DNA of 64,000 bases from Cytospora piceicola (Eukaryota; Ascomycota; Sordariomycetes; Diaporthales; Cytosporaceae): positions 1 to 64,000 of the forward strand of contig JALQBC010000050.1 in the NCBI GenBank assembly GCA_023375675.1. Direction: 5' to 3'. The translations under genes and the position numbers were made by a program. This document shows positions 23,275 through 34,411 of the stretch, in pieces. Position 1 is the stretch's first letter. Each line of letters opens with the position of its first letter. The notes under the pieces were generated by a model. It was not told where the DNA came from and ran no database searches. It saw nothing but the letters and a program-made list of their open reading frames with translations.

Positions 23275-24503
23275 GGGGAAGGGGATGGGGTCGTAACCAG
23301 GGATGTTGTTGTTGTTGTTGCTGTTGTTGTTATCGTTCGTACTATTGTCATTATTACTATTATTATATTATTGATAATGGAGGTTATTCTCATACCTGAA
23401 CTTTTCGCCGACGAGGATTCCGATAGCATAGATGCGGTGTTTGATCAGGCCTTGGCGTATTGCGGCCGTTGTTATGGCGGTTGATGAATGTCATATTGAC
23501 GGATGGAAAAGTAGGTCACCATCAAACGTTGGCCCGAAACAGCATACTCGTGGTAATTATTCGGCGTTTTTTAACAGTTCTCTAAAGACTGTACGTGAAA
23601 ATAACCAAAGAACATCGAAACCTCCTTTGTCTTTCAGACGAGTTTTGTTTTGACTGCTCTTGATTTCTCAAGAGGCTATAGGGCCTATTGGCGTACTACA
23701 GAGTACAACTGTGTTCAAGGTTGAGAAATCGCAAGTGGATGTAGTTGATTCAGAGAACTGTGCAGAACGTCCACAGGGGAAGAGCCACTGCTTGGAGACA
23801 GAGGTAAATGAAGCCTTGGTCAAGTAACACCAGACCAGACTCACAAGGCTCGAGGACGAACACAGAGGAAGGCAGGGGGGGGGGGGAGGAAAAGAAAGCA
23901 GGCCTCAAAGGTTACTGTCGATAGGAAGTTCAGACATGGAGAAGATGCAATGAGTGGCCCAAAAGCGAGCCACAACAAATGCACCGAGGATACGGTACTC
24001 CAGAATAAGGACTGATAGAAGTATGCATATATCAATCAGTAAAGACTAGCTCTCCGACCCAGCGTCAAGCCCAGATGTCAAAACCACACCGAGCTAGATA
24101 GCCTTTGTTCACAAGGAGTGGTGAAAGAATCGGAAACCAATTCATTTGCTTGCTTCGCCAGGCCCATGCCATGCCATGCCATGCCATGCCATACAATGCC
24201 GGGCAACGCCACGCCATACCAGGACTATGTAGTCTCCTGGGCTGTGACATGATAGAAGGGAGCCATAAGAGCAAGGGAGCTATAAAAGCGAGGCACATGC
24301 ATAGTCGTACAAGATCTGTCGCCCTGCCCGTTTAATGGACTTGGCCTACCCCCCTCCAACACCCGGCAACCTCATCCCTAATCCCCATGGTCAACCCCTT
24401 AGTGTCATGTGCCTCGATATCATGAAGTCTCCCGTTCATTGCTCGTCAGTATATCCTGTACAATAGTAAAAATCAGGCGTGTATTGCAGTAACACGCCTA
24501 AGC
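23275..24503. other. Intergenic between two convergent genes
   Basis: The Mug190-like gene (plus) and CDK1 (minus) both end here. The stretch holds a TTG microsatellite (about 23304-23330), a run of 12 G (23875-23886) and a CATGC tandem repeat (about 24162-24193). No gene is supported. Confidence 0.6.
24162..24193. repeat. CATGC pentanucleotide tandem repeat
   Basis: About five consecutive CATGC units lie in the 3' intergenic region of CDK1, then decay into related CATAC and CAATGC units. Confidence 0.85.
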
Positions 24504-25609
24504 TCATGCGTAGGTGTAGTTTGTCTTGGTGGGCGTGTAGTCCTCAAAGTAGGGGTGGTTGCAGGCGGCCTTGGCAGAGATGCGGCCGGCCGGGTCGTAG
24601 ACAAGCATCATTTCCAGCAAGTCGAGTCCGTGATCGTCGAGGTTCTGACAGAGGGGCTTGTTGTGATCGCGAGTCCACTTAGGAAAGGAGGACTTGAAGT
24701 CTGGGTAGCTGGTCACGCCGGGCCAGTTGTCCTCCGTTGGGGTTCCCAGGATCCTGCAGTCACGTCTGTCAGTTGAGATCGAGAGAATGGTAACAAGTTC
24801 GAGACATACCGGAAGATCTTGAAGATCTCGTCAATCTCCGAGTCACCTGGGAACAAGGCCTTGCGGGTGCACATCTCGGCGAAAATGCAGCCTACCGACC
24901 ACATATCCACACCTGTGGAATACTGGCGTCCACCCAGCAGAATCTCGGGAGCACGGTACCACAGCGTCACGACCTCGTGGGTGTAGGTTCGGAGGGGGAC
25001 TCCAAAGGCACGGGCGAGACCGAAATCGGCCAGCTTCAGGTTGCCGTCACGGTCGATCAGGAGGTTCTGGGGCTTCAGGTCGCGGTGGAGGACCCGGTGG
25101 GAGTGGCAGAACCGAATGCCATAGCAGAGCTGGCTCATAAACTTCTTGATGATGGCCGATCCCAGCCCCAGCTGGGCCAGTTCGGCGTGTGTGCCCTCGG
25201 GCAGGGCCCTGCCGCGGCCGCCGTCGGAGACTGGCAGGGCCTCCATGTATTTCTTCAGGTCGAGGTCGAGGAACTCGAAGACGAGGTAGAGCTTGTGACT
25301 GTCGGCGTGTACGATGTTAAGCAAACGGACTATGTTGGGGTCACGCATCTCCTTGAGCAGGGAGATCTCTCGGATGGCTGTGGAGGGAACGCCCTCATCT
25401 TCGGCCTCGAGTCGAATCTTCTTCAATGCGACGATCCGGTTGTCGTGGAGGAGATCGCGAGCCTTGTAGACAACACCGTAGGTTCCTGGCAGTTACAGAC
25501 AACAGTTAGCAAACAGCATGTCCCCAGCGGGAGGCAACAAAAAAACAACAACAACGGGTGTCCTGCACTTGCCCTCTCCGATCTTCTCCAGTTTCTGGTA
25601 GTTCTCCAT
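24504..25609 (-). CDS. cdc2: Cyclin-dependent kinase CDK1 (Cdc2/Cdc28)
   Basis: This is the main cell-cycle Ser/Thr kinase. The model is complement(join(24504..24753, 24810..25485, 25573..25609)), 320 residues. It has the inhibitory pair T14/Y15 in GEGTYG, an exact PSTAIRE cyclin-binding helix, [11 protein letters not shown] in [11 protein letters not shown], and the activation-loop threonine in [14 protein letters not shown] at about residue 181. The loop after KKYMEALP is about 18 residues longer than in human CDK1, as I recall for other filamentous fungi. The first intron (25486-25572) must start with GC, not GT: exon 1 ends GGAGAGG and continues GCAAGT, the only join that gives GEGTYG. 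The second intron (24754-24809) is GT-AG. The gene is divergent from the AlkB gene and shares a 1.3-kb promoter region. Confidence 0.97.
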
Positions 25610-26409
25610 GCTGTTTGTATTCCTGGTTCACCGAGTCAGCAAGTTAATCACAATATACATGTCCAGCACAATACATTGTCCGTTTCGAGACCGCATGGGG
25701 CCTCAACTAGCGGGAAGGTCGAGGAGGACAAGACGAGTTCAAGTAGCGGACTTGGTGGTAAGACGGTTCTTTGCGTGGGGCAATGGTCTCGTAGGAGGGA
25801 ATCCTGTTTGCATTGGAGTTGCGACAATGGGCAATGGGCAGTGGGAAGGCAGGCTGCAGAGTTGTGCTTTCTCCCTATGGGTGTGCGTGCTGGACGACAG
25901 TGGTCTGTGGTTGCTGTTCGTGGATGTCGTGACTCGTTACTGTTGTCGCTGTTGTTGCTATCGTTGCGATTGTTGTCGATGGATGGAAGCCCCAATGCCC
26001 AATTGGAGAGGGGGGCTAGATGGTATGGAATGGAGTGCAGGAAAAGTGGAAGGAGAAGGGGAGTGGTGTATTACCTGGGTGTCTCAGACTTGTGGTGTGT
26101 GCTGTATGTCTGCCTGTCTGGCTTTCTCCCTTTCTGTTGTCTCTCGAATGGGCTACAAAACAGCCAGAGAAAACAACAACAACAACAACACGGGCGGCCG
26201 AAATAAAGTGTGTCACCACAACTTAACTTGGCTTGGTTGTCGCTTATGCCCCTTATGAAGGAACAATTAAGTGGATCGTTGCAGTGGTGACCAGCAACAA
26301 TGGACACAGAAAACAAGAAGAGAAGAAGAGGAGAGTAAGGAGCGGGGGTGACTCGCAGAGGGAATCAATGTTTAGTGTTTAGCAGAAACGCGAATGGAGG
26401 CTTACTTGG

Positions 26410-26415
26410 ACGCGT
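26410..26415. promoter_or_regulatory. MluI cell-cycle box (ACGCGT)
   Basis: ACGCGT is the core recognised by MBF-type (Mbp1/Swi6-class) G1/S regulators in ascomycetes. It lies between CDK1 and the AlkB homologue, 5 bp upstream of a possible leader-intron donor. A 6-bp match can arise by chance. Confidence 0.35.
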
Positions 26416-26472
26416 CGGTGGTTACAATTGGGGTAGCTTGAGTTTGGGGGGTTGTTTTGGAGGTTTCTAGGG

Positions 26473-26528
26473 TGATTGATTGATAGTCTGGATTGATGGA
26501 TTGATTGATTGATTGATTGTCTGATTGA
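26473..26528. repeat. GATT tetranucleotide repeat
   Basis: Imperfect tandem GATT units lie in the CDK1/AlkB intergenic region, with the longest uninterrupted stretch at about 26499-26518. Confidence 0.85.
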
Positions 26529-26904
26529 TGGTGGGGTCATTTACAGATAGCTAATCGATAATCGATAAGGCTCCCGAGGTACCTTAAGTTTCGCAGATGT
26601 GACCTGGACCCAAGTACCCAAGTACCCAAGTAACTAGGTACCGGATTATTACCCTAACCCAGCAGAATGCATGGTCCTGAAGATCCTTGCAAGTGGTAAG
26701 CGTTTAGTGCTTCGATGCCCGTCCTTGTCTGTCTCAACTCAAAAGTGCCAGTTACTCGACTCTATTCAGTGGATCGAAGTCATATGCCAATCCTCCCCCA
26801 GTTCAAGACTTCCAATCACGACGTAGCCTCATATTGAAGAACACCCCTTGGGAAATCAAATCAAGATACCACAACACCCCCACCAGGAGGAGGAGGAATA
26901 GGAT

Positions 26905-28119
26905 ATGACTGTGGACCTTACCACCTTGGACGCCCATGAGCAGCCCTCGGACCATCTCAGGGCAATATGGAAGGGATACGCCAAAACCGACAATGCCGAC
27001 CTCCTCAAAAGAAATGACATTGACGATCTGTTAAGACCAGAGAAGGCTGCTGAGTTTCAAAAAGCAGGAATCATTCCTGCCCAGAGATTAAGAACCGCAT
27101 TCGCACACCTCGCTGGAGATGACCCATCCATCTCCCAAGTGGAGGAAGATATTGATATCCTTCATCATCCCCTTATACCAGGTGAGCCAAACAGAAAACT
27201 CCTTCAGAGACAGAAAGTGTGTCTAATTTTTAACTGAAACCCAGGCCTTCTCGTGGTCCCATCTCTTATACCACCAAGCCTACAAAAGACACTCCTATCT
27301 CGTCTCATACATCGGGACCTGAGCCAGCCGCACCATCAGACCAACCTGCATCTACACCATGACCTACCATACCCGGAAAGGGATGCCGTCACCAATGAAC
27401 CCCAATCCTTCTTCACTTACCCACCAGACTCGGACCACATGTTCATCCCCAAGGATCCAACAGTGCACAAGCCCCTCTCCATGAAGCAGGTCATGGAGCG
27501 GCGCCTGCATTGGGCCACCCTCGGTGGCCAGTATGACTGGACAAACCGAGTCTACCCGGGCGAAGCACCACCACCTTTCCCTGAAGATGTGGCTGGTCTG
27601 CTTGAGACACTCTTCCCAGAGACGCTGGCACAAGCGGCCATCCTCAACTTCTACACGCCGGGTGATACTATGATGATGCACCGAGATGTGTCAGAGGAGA
27701 CGGACAAGGGACTCGTGAGCGTCAGCATGGGCTGTGATGCGCTATTCAGTAGGTCTTTTCCAATCCCAACACCATGCTCTTGCCCTCCCCTACTTTCTTC
27801 CTTACATGCTTGTTTCAAAGAGAGATATGGCTGACTCCTGGCCGTAGTGATTGCACCCAACGATGTCGGGAAAATGTCCGAGACAGAAAGACCTGCTGAA
27901 GGAGAGAAGCACTACCTCATCCTTCGGATACGGTCTGGTGACGTTATATACATGACACAGGACTCACGCTTTGCATGGCACGGAGTGCCCAAGGTGCTCA
28001 AAGGGACGTGTCCGGAGTATCTCCAAGACTGGCCCGCAGAGGATGGTAAATATGAAGAGTGGCGTGGTTGGATGGCGAACAAGAGGATCAACCTCAACGT
28101 GAGGCAGATGAGAGACTAA
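26905..28119 (+). CDS. AlkB-family 2-oxoglutarate/Fe(II) dioxygenase (ALKBH1-like)
   Basis: The model is join(26905..27181, 27245..27748, 27848..28119), 350 residues, with two GT-AG introns in phase 1; the second splits an ATG codon (A|TG). AlkB enzymes remove methyl groups from DNA or RNA bases by oxidation, using Fe(II) and 2-oxoglutarate. The iron ligands are visible: H238 and D240 in NFYTPGDTMMMHRD, and the distal histidine in FAWHGVPKV. The 2-oxoglutarate-binding arginine and the family RxxxxxR signature appear in RINLNVRQM at the C-terminus. The fold start around WATLGGQYDWTNRVYP fits ALKBH1-type rather than ALKBH2/3-type proteins, and ALKBH1 homologues act on tRNA and mitochondrial nucleic acids. 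Substrate here is not determinable. Acceptor and donor choices are supported by frame continuity. Confidence 0.93.
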
Positions 28120-30519
28120 TCCAAGTTACTTCCGTCTGAGGTCATCCCCAGGAGATGATATGGCGTTCCAGGTGACACAGGTGACAATTGGAACAACCAA
28201 GGCCTTGTTTGACCATGCTCGTTATCTGAGGACGTATAGGTCAGGATATCGACTCAGCAACCCGCCTATACTTCTGACATTCTGTTTGCGGGTGCACAAC
28301 CAAGTAGTATCCAAACAATGAACATGGCAGTTGTTCCACAGACGATGGCCACGACAAACTTGGTTAGAGATCTTGGCCTTGGTGTCTTGTTTGTATCGTG
28401 ATTGACGGCGATGCTTCCAAGTCTGTTCACGAAGACGTGAGACCCACTACAACACGCGAGCCCTCAGCCACGATCTATGTTCAGCTCGTGAGCTCGTATT
28501 TGCGGAGACAGATGTGACCAAAGTTTTCAACGCCAACCCGAGCTTAGCCATTCGTAACTACAGTATACTATGTACACTGTGATGATGGACACTGCTGAGC
28601 CTTTTATCAGCCACTTGCCTGACGCAGTTGTCTGCTTTCCAATCGACTCAACAAATCACTGCCATCCCATCGTGATTTAAAAGGCAGAGCTGCGCCCCCC
28701 TCGAGGCGTATATGGGAACACGATCCGGAGGTCCCGGGTAGCAGCAGCATTGATGTTGATCCAAAACACAAGATCGACTTATCTTGAGCACCCATGGCCA
28801 TAAGATCAAGGCTTGTAACTTGAACGAAATCTATTTTGGACAAGGCATATAGATGCAGATATCGAAATTATATGCTGATATATGCATTCAGTAGCAAACG
28901 GCACTGCGCCACGCTCGTGGTTGCCACTTAGTCATCGAGGCCCGTTGCAGTGCCTATTCCACAGGAGGCAGCCCAGCAAACATCAGCATCCATTCTCGCA
29001 GTCGAACTCGTAACATGGCCACTGCAGTACCTTGTTCTTCACTCCCGCCCGGCCGGCCCCGCCAAACATCAGCAAAACATAGCTGAAGGCATGCATACGC
29101 CCAGTTCCCACCTGACATGGCATCGCACAATCTCCCCGGGACCCGTTTGGCTCCCGCCATCGTGGCTATGCAAACAAGTGGCCCCTTGCCCCCTTGTCCC
29201 CTTCCACGGGGCCTCTACCGTTGGTTGCATCGCATTCTGCCATCAAGTCAGCTCACCAGGCCTGCCAGGGTGGTAGTTTTGATCGATGAGTCCGATCGAG
29301 GGTCCCGTCCGCCTGGAACGGACCCACCCTGTCTTGCTGACAGGTCTTCCCATCCCACCTCAGCATGCAAGGGCGGGAGGAATCACCAAATGCGGGGGCC
29401 AGGGACGAGGAGGAGGGTAAGAGGGGCAAGAGAGCTTATGTGTGGAGAAACTGCCGCTGCTTGGCCACGCAAGGGTTCACCTCTCGACTGGCTGCCTGGC
29501 TGCTTGATTGAGGACGAGGCAGATCAGGGCAGTGCGGCTGCGCCCGGGGGAGATGGCCTGAGGCATGCTGATGGACGAGGAGGACGACGACGACTATGGT
29601 GACGACGACTTCTGCGGCGATACACAGGCAGGAAAAGAGAAGCCGTCTCCTGTTCGGACCTTGTAGGCATCGTCATCGTCGCGAACGCCGCAGATACATG
29701 GTTCTGCTGTCCTCTTCTTCGACCTTTCCTTCCTCCTCTTACCCTAGGGTACCCTTTCTACCCACAAATCCAATCTTCTTCTGCTGCGACCTGTATGATA
29801 GCCCGTCATCCTCACTAAAGAGGCTGTCCCGCCAAGTTTGTGTGCCGCGTGCTGCAAGGCCCGGGCCCATCAAACGATGCGGTGTGGTTAAGGCATGGCA
29901 TGGCATGACATGGTGCGGCTTAGGTGCCGTAATATGTTGTTGTTATGGTTTACCTTGCCGCAGCTGCACGTCAGGTAATGGAAGGGCCATTTTTGGGGGA
30001 GGGTGGGATTGCATGAGAATCCTACCCTTCAACCCGCCCTTTTGGCTCGTCAATCAATAAATCCTCTTCGCAGCCACTAACATCATGCCAGATGCTGTCT
30101 TCCTGTGCGGCGCTGCAGAGGACGACGGATTGGCTCGTTAACGAGCCGCGAGACGAATTGGGAAAGATTTCCCGTTCCGGCCTAATGTCAACACTGGGCT
30201 GTCATGTCAAACCAAGTAGAGATCAAACCCAAAAAGCCCCATGCTCGCGCTCTCTTCTAGTCAGTCCATGCCAGTGTCAGTGCCAGGGTGAGGGTCGTCC
30301 TGTCACGCATCCGTCGGTGCAAAGAAGGGGGGGGGGGGGGAATGATCGATCTAGGTAGATTGGGTGAATCCCGGGGAGACATGTCTTCCTGGATCAGGGA
30401 ATTCCGGCACGATCGATCTTTCAGCCTCGTGGAGCTCCATAAAGCCCGCCCCTTCCCAGATGTAGGAAAGGAAGAAGCTTTATTAGTCCCACACTTGTGG
30501 CCGGGCTTGAGCGCTAACA

Positions 30520-30548
30520 TCGACGCCAACGCCAACGCCAACGCCAAC
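30520..30548. repeat. CCAACG hexanucleotide repeat
   Basis: About four tandem CCAACG units lie in the gene-free stretch, followed by a C-rich run. Confidence 0.8.
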
Positions 30549-32431
30549 AATTGCTTCCTCCCTCCCCCCCCCGCCAACCACAGCTCCACATGAGCTCCGT
30601 TGGCCCCAATCCCGCCACTCTGGAACTCACAACGACGCCCGCCCGCCCTCGATGGCTTCTGTTGGCGTTGGCTTGGGGGTTCGCCCGGCGGCTCGGGTGA
30701 GGGCGGGGTGCTACCCGGGGCAGTGTGCTTCTTCCGCCGGCCGTGGGCCCTCCCTTCCCTTCGTTGCGCCCTGAATAACGGTTGGTCCAAGAGATTGACT
30801 TGTGCCCCAGACTGTTGGGTCTTGGAGGAAGAAAAAAAACGTCCACGTTCCGGCTCCCACGGACGGCTCGTCTGGGGTTGGGGCTTGACAGCCCGCCCGC
30901 CTGTTCAATGCTTTCCTATCTTATCCAGCAGGAACGCAGGATGGCGGGGTGCCATGCAACCGTGATGGCTTCAGGCAACGGGCTGGAGGAAGCGCCGAGT
31001 GTGCTGGCACAAATCAACGACAAGCAGAGGGAAGTGGCAGGCAGCAGCAGCCGGTGCGATGCTCGTTTACCTGGTGTACCGGACGGCATCGTGTCGGAGA
31101 TCTCGGAGGTTCTGAACATTGGATGACTTCACTGACCGCGCCAGTTCGCTCTTGTGATGATTGACGAGTCGCGTGGTGCCGACCCGGTAGCTGTCATCAA
31201 AGGGGAGAGACAAAGGGACGAACGGCCGGGCCTGGTTCCGTACGGTACAGCCAGTCCGCCCGATGGGTAGATTGTCAGCCCAGATGCCAGATCGGCAATG
31301 CATTGTTTTTCTAGAACATGGTTTCTAGAACTTCTACTACGGGTCCGTAGTCCCCAGGCCATATACCTGTATGCACAAACTGTTCAGAATTGTGGGGGGG
31401 AAATGTCGTGTCAACCCGTCATCTGTCGGTCTAGATCAGCAGGATTGATGTGCTGTCCTGCATCAAGCATTAAGTCCCAAAAACATCCACCTTGAACCCC
31501 CCTTATTCCAGCCAACCGGGCGGGCTCTCCAGTTTGGAAAAGAGTGGGAAGAAATCCCGCCACCTCGAAACGGGGGCCCCCCCTCGACCGCCTATTCAGA
31601 GGATCCATATGTATACTACCGTACATGACGACGCGGGGTGTTCGACGCATTTTGACTAGGCAAAAAGTCGGTGGCTGGCTCTGCTGGTTGGTTGGTTGGG
31701 TCGTGTTGCTGGTCGCCATTTCACAGAACGGTGTGTGGTGATGTGATGTGCGGTCAAAAAAGCGGTCGTGTAGCGTGTTTGCTTGCATTGGACCATTTCG
31801 TGGCTGGCTGGCAGTCAGGTACTCTACTCAGTCAAGTCAGTAAGAATCAGCAAACATCAAGACGAGTCACTGACAGTGTGAATATGAAACGGGAACTTCC
31901 TGATGTGGGTTTGCATGGTCGGAAGATGTGTACATATGTATATGCCGACCACTCAATGTGTGTGGTCTAGCTGTATTCATATTGATGAATCTGTCTGGCT
32001 CATCGTCCTATGATGATCTGATTGATCCGAAAATGGCTCCCTGGAAATGCAAAAGCTATCGTAAAGCCCTCTATCATGACGCATCTTGTCTCCTCGTGCC
32101 CGTCCCGACCTATGCAATAACAACCGTAAACATTCTGTTCCACATTCCTTTTCCGCATCCATTCACCTCCCGGCCATCACTGTTCCTTCCCCGGCAGCGA
32201 TGGCATGAATTAAGAGGAAAGTGTGTAGTAGTGACATGCCCGATCCGAAGAGCCGCCGCTGATGTAGTCCATAAACGCCGTGCAAAACAATAAACAAAAA
32301 CTCATAAAGACAGAAACAATAGAGCCAACGACAGATTCCCCTCACCCCTGAACACCATATCCATGAGGTTCTCTGTTTGTATGCGTGTGTGCGCCATCTA
32401 ACCCGTTGCAATGAAAACTCCGCGCTTTTTG

Positions 32432-32454
32432 TGATGATGATGATGATGATGATG
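32432..32454. repeat. GAT/ATG trinucleotide repeat
   Basis: Seven or so GAT triplets lie just 3' of the cyclin stop codon on that gene's transcript, probably inside its 3' UTR. Confidence 0.85.
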
Positions 32455-32475
32455 TAGTTGCTGCGAGATCGATAA

Positions 32476-33861
32476 TCATCGCACAGCGACGCCGGAGCCG
32501 AACACGCGGCCCAGCATACCCCTCATCCTCTTGACGCGGCTCCCGCCCTCCTGCAGGTCCCGCAGCTCCTCGGGGCTGATCTCGTAGGGGAGCAGGGACT
32601 TCTGCTTGGTGAGCTGCTGCTGGGGGACCATCATCATCTTCTGCTGCTGTTGCTGCAGCCTGGGCTGCAGCTGGCCGTGGCCCTCCAGGACGATCTCGAC
32701 GGGCGGCTCGTACAGGCTGCTGCCCGTGTGGAGGACCCCGTCGTAGATGTACGGCGCGCCGCCGCTGCCGTCCGAGGAGGACAGGGGCGTGGTGGCGCCG
32801 CTGCAGCCCCGGGACGAGACCGACAGCGAGGAAGCGTACGAGTGGGAGCTTCCGATGCTGCGCGGCGGCGAGGAGGACGAAGACGAAGAAGACGACGACG
32901 TGTAGCTGCTGCTCAGCCCCGGCAGCGAGTCCGGGCTCTCCTGGCGCGTGCCGCGGGGCACCATGACCTGCTGGCGCGAGGACGACCTGGACCTGTCGGC
33001 GGCGGCGCCGCCCCCGCTGCCGGGGGTGGAGGGCGGCGTGGCGTAGACGATGGCCGACTGCGCGGCGACCCAGGCGGCGGCCTCCTCGTCCTCGGCCTCC
33101 CTGCGGCGGCGCTCCTGCTGCTGCTGCTGGAGCTGCAGCTCCTCCTCGGCGGCCAGCTGGGCGGCGCGCCTGCGCTGGCGGCGGTCGTGGCGCGCGGCGA
33201 CGTCGAGCCGGATGGGGGCCAGGAAGGCGTCGAGCTCGCGGTAGAGGTCCTCCTCGGTGATGCGGAGGTCCCAGTCGAGGAGGGAGAGCAGCTGCTTCTC
33301 CATGAGGTTGACCTCGGTGCGGGAGAAGCCGAAGGCGCCGTGGTAGCCCATGACCGAGTAGTTGGCCCAGTGCTTGTTCTTGGGGCTGCTGTCGTTGAGG
33401 TACTTGGCCGCGAGGATCAGCGAGGCCAGGAAGATGCGGTGCGTCGTGCACCGCAGGCCCTTGGCCATGGGCTGCAGGCGCGACTTGAGCCGGTTGAGGT
33501 AGACCAGCGTCGACATGAGCGTAGGCACCTGCACGTTGGAGGAGACGACCAGCTGCGTGATGAACTCCTCCAGCGTGGGCAGGCCGGCGTCCTCGGCGGG
33601 CACCGCCCTCGGCGGGGGCGTCTTGGGGGGCGTGGGTGGTAACCTGGAGTTGCTGCTGCTGTTGACTGATCCTGCGGTGGCTGCTGGTGGCGGGGGCATC
33701 ATTGTCGGGTCGCACTGGATGACGTTGTATGCTGCCGTTGCCAGGTACGAGATCATGCCCCGGGACACGGGCGTGTAGACGAAGTGCTCCAGGGCGACGG
33801 CGTTGAGCTCATCCATGCTGAGGGCCGAGCATGTCGAGCTTTGCCGTATTTGTGATGCCAT
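32476..33861 (-). CDS. Pcl1-type (Pho85-class) cyclin
   Basis: This is a single-exon gene of 461 residues starting at the ATG whose first base is 33861 (MASQIRQSS). The frame is open further upstream, but this start is the one with family-like sequence. The N-terminus (ALSMDELNAVALEHFVYTPV) and cyclin box (about 94-225: LPTLEEFITQLV, VQVPTLMSTLVYLNRLK, CTTHRIFLASLILAAKYLND, NKHWANYSV, LLSLLDWDLRI) match the Pcl1/Pcl2 branch of Pho85 cyclins, which act in G1 and in polarised growth. The C-terminal half is disordered, with Arg/Gln-rich, Ser-rich and Pro-rich stretches that could hold phosphodegrons. It would activate a Pho85/PhoA-type CDK rather than Cdc2, by family knowledge. GC content is very high across the gene. 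Upstream lies an unusually long gene-free region. Confidence 0.9.
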   Translation of the reverse strand: MASQIRQSSTCSALSMDELNAVALEHFVYTPVSRGMISYLATAAYNVIQCDPTMMPPPPAATAGSVNSSSNSRLPPTPPKTPPPRAVPAEDAGLPTLEEFITQLVVSSNVQVPTLMSTLVYLNRLKSRLQPMAKGLRCTTHRIFLASLILAAKYLNDSSPKNKHWANYSVMGYHGAFGFSRTEVNLMEKQLLSLLDWDLRITEEDLYRELDAFLAPIRLDVAARHDRRQRRRAAQLAAEEELQLQQQQQERRRREAEDEEAAAWVAAQSAIVYATPPSTPGSGGGAAADRSRSSSRQQVMVPRGTRQESPDSLPGLSSSYTSSSSSSSSSSPPRSIGSSHSYASSLSVSSRGCSGATTPLSSSDGSGGAPYIYDGVLHTGSSLYEPPVEIVLEGHGQLQPRLQQQQQKMMMVPQQQLTKQKSLLPYEISPEELRDLQEGGSRVKRMRGMLGRVFGSGVAVR

Positions 33862-34376
33862 GATGGGCTGTGATGTGTGTGTGGGGTGGTGTGATTGGTA
33901 GGTAGACAAGATGAAGAGAGAAGTCAACAAACTGTGGCCCGTGTGTTGCAGGTCAAGTCGAGATTGTATGTGTGAAACCTTTTTCACGAAGAGGCAGTAA
34001 ACCTTTCTTTCCTTCTAGACCAGCAAGAAGAAGAAGAAATAGGAAGAAATGCTTCGGAGGGTTTCCACAAAAGGCAGAGTGGGAATGCCGGTGTGGAAAT
34101 ATCTGGTTGTCGAATGTAGAAAGTGTGAGTGACAGGAAAAGGGCGTAAGCAAGCAAAGGGCCTGGAAGGATCTCCGGATGCTATATTCTCAGCAATAAAT
34201 CGCTGCGGGTGTTGGGCGCGGTGGTAGTATCCCCGGGGTGCGAGTGGTACTGCAGATGCCGGCTGATGCGATGCGAGTCAAGGGGCCGTAAGTTTTTCAA
34301 GTGCGGCAAAGTCCCATGTGATCCGCAAGGGTGTATGTAGGATGTGAGTTACTGAGCGTGACACACACAAGAGCGA

Positions 34377-34411
34377 GAGTGAAGAGTGAGTGAGAGTGAG
34401 AGTGAGAGAAG
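34377..34411. repeat. GAGT/GAGAGT simple repeat
   Basis: Alternating GAGT and GAGA units lie in the presumed promoter region of the cyclin gene. Confidence 0.75.

Larger units (their letters stand above)
25610..26904. promoter_or_regulatory. Divergent CDK1 / AlkB promoter region, possible CDK1 leader intron
   Basis: This is the shared 1.3-kb upstream region. On the minus strand, CTGAC (25635-25639) followed by CCAG ending at 25623 is a good branch site and acceptor 14 bases before the CDK1 ATG. Donors such as CCAAGTAAGC (GT at 26404-26405) or CAGGTAATAC (near 26078) could pair with it, giving a long 5'-leader intron. An MluI-box (ACGCGT) lies at 26410-26415, and GATT repeats at about 26473-26528. 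The open frames in this stretch are glycine/cysteine-poor readings without family likeness and are rejected as genes. Confidence 0.45.
28120..32475. other. 4.3-kb gene-free stretch between convergent genes
   Basis: The AlkB gene (plus) and the cyclin gene (minus) both end here, so no protein-gene promoter is required, yet the gap is long for a fungus. The open frames on both strands are short, proline/arginine-rich or broken, with no family likeness. A run of 14 G lies at 30327-30340, a CCAACG hexamer repeat at about 30520-30548, and an ATG/GAT trinucleotide tract at about 32432-32454. A non-coding RNA or decayed gene cannot be excluded. Confidence 0.5.

Noticed and set aside
24977..26206. 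409-codon plus-strand frame across the CDK1 5' end
   Set aside because: It lies antisense to the conserved kinase exon and continues into its non-coding leader, with no domain likeness.
32650..33642. 330-codon plus-strand frame opposite the cyclin gene
   Set aside because: It is low-complexity Gly/Arg/Ala-rich, the mirror of the GC-rich cyclin exon. The minus-strand cyclin box is unmistakable.
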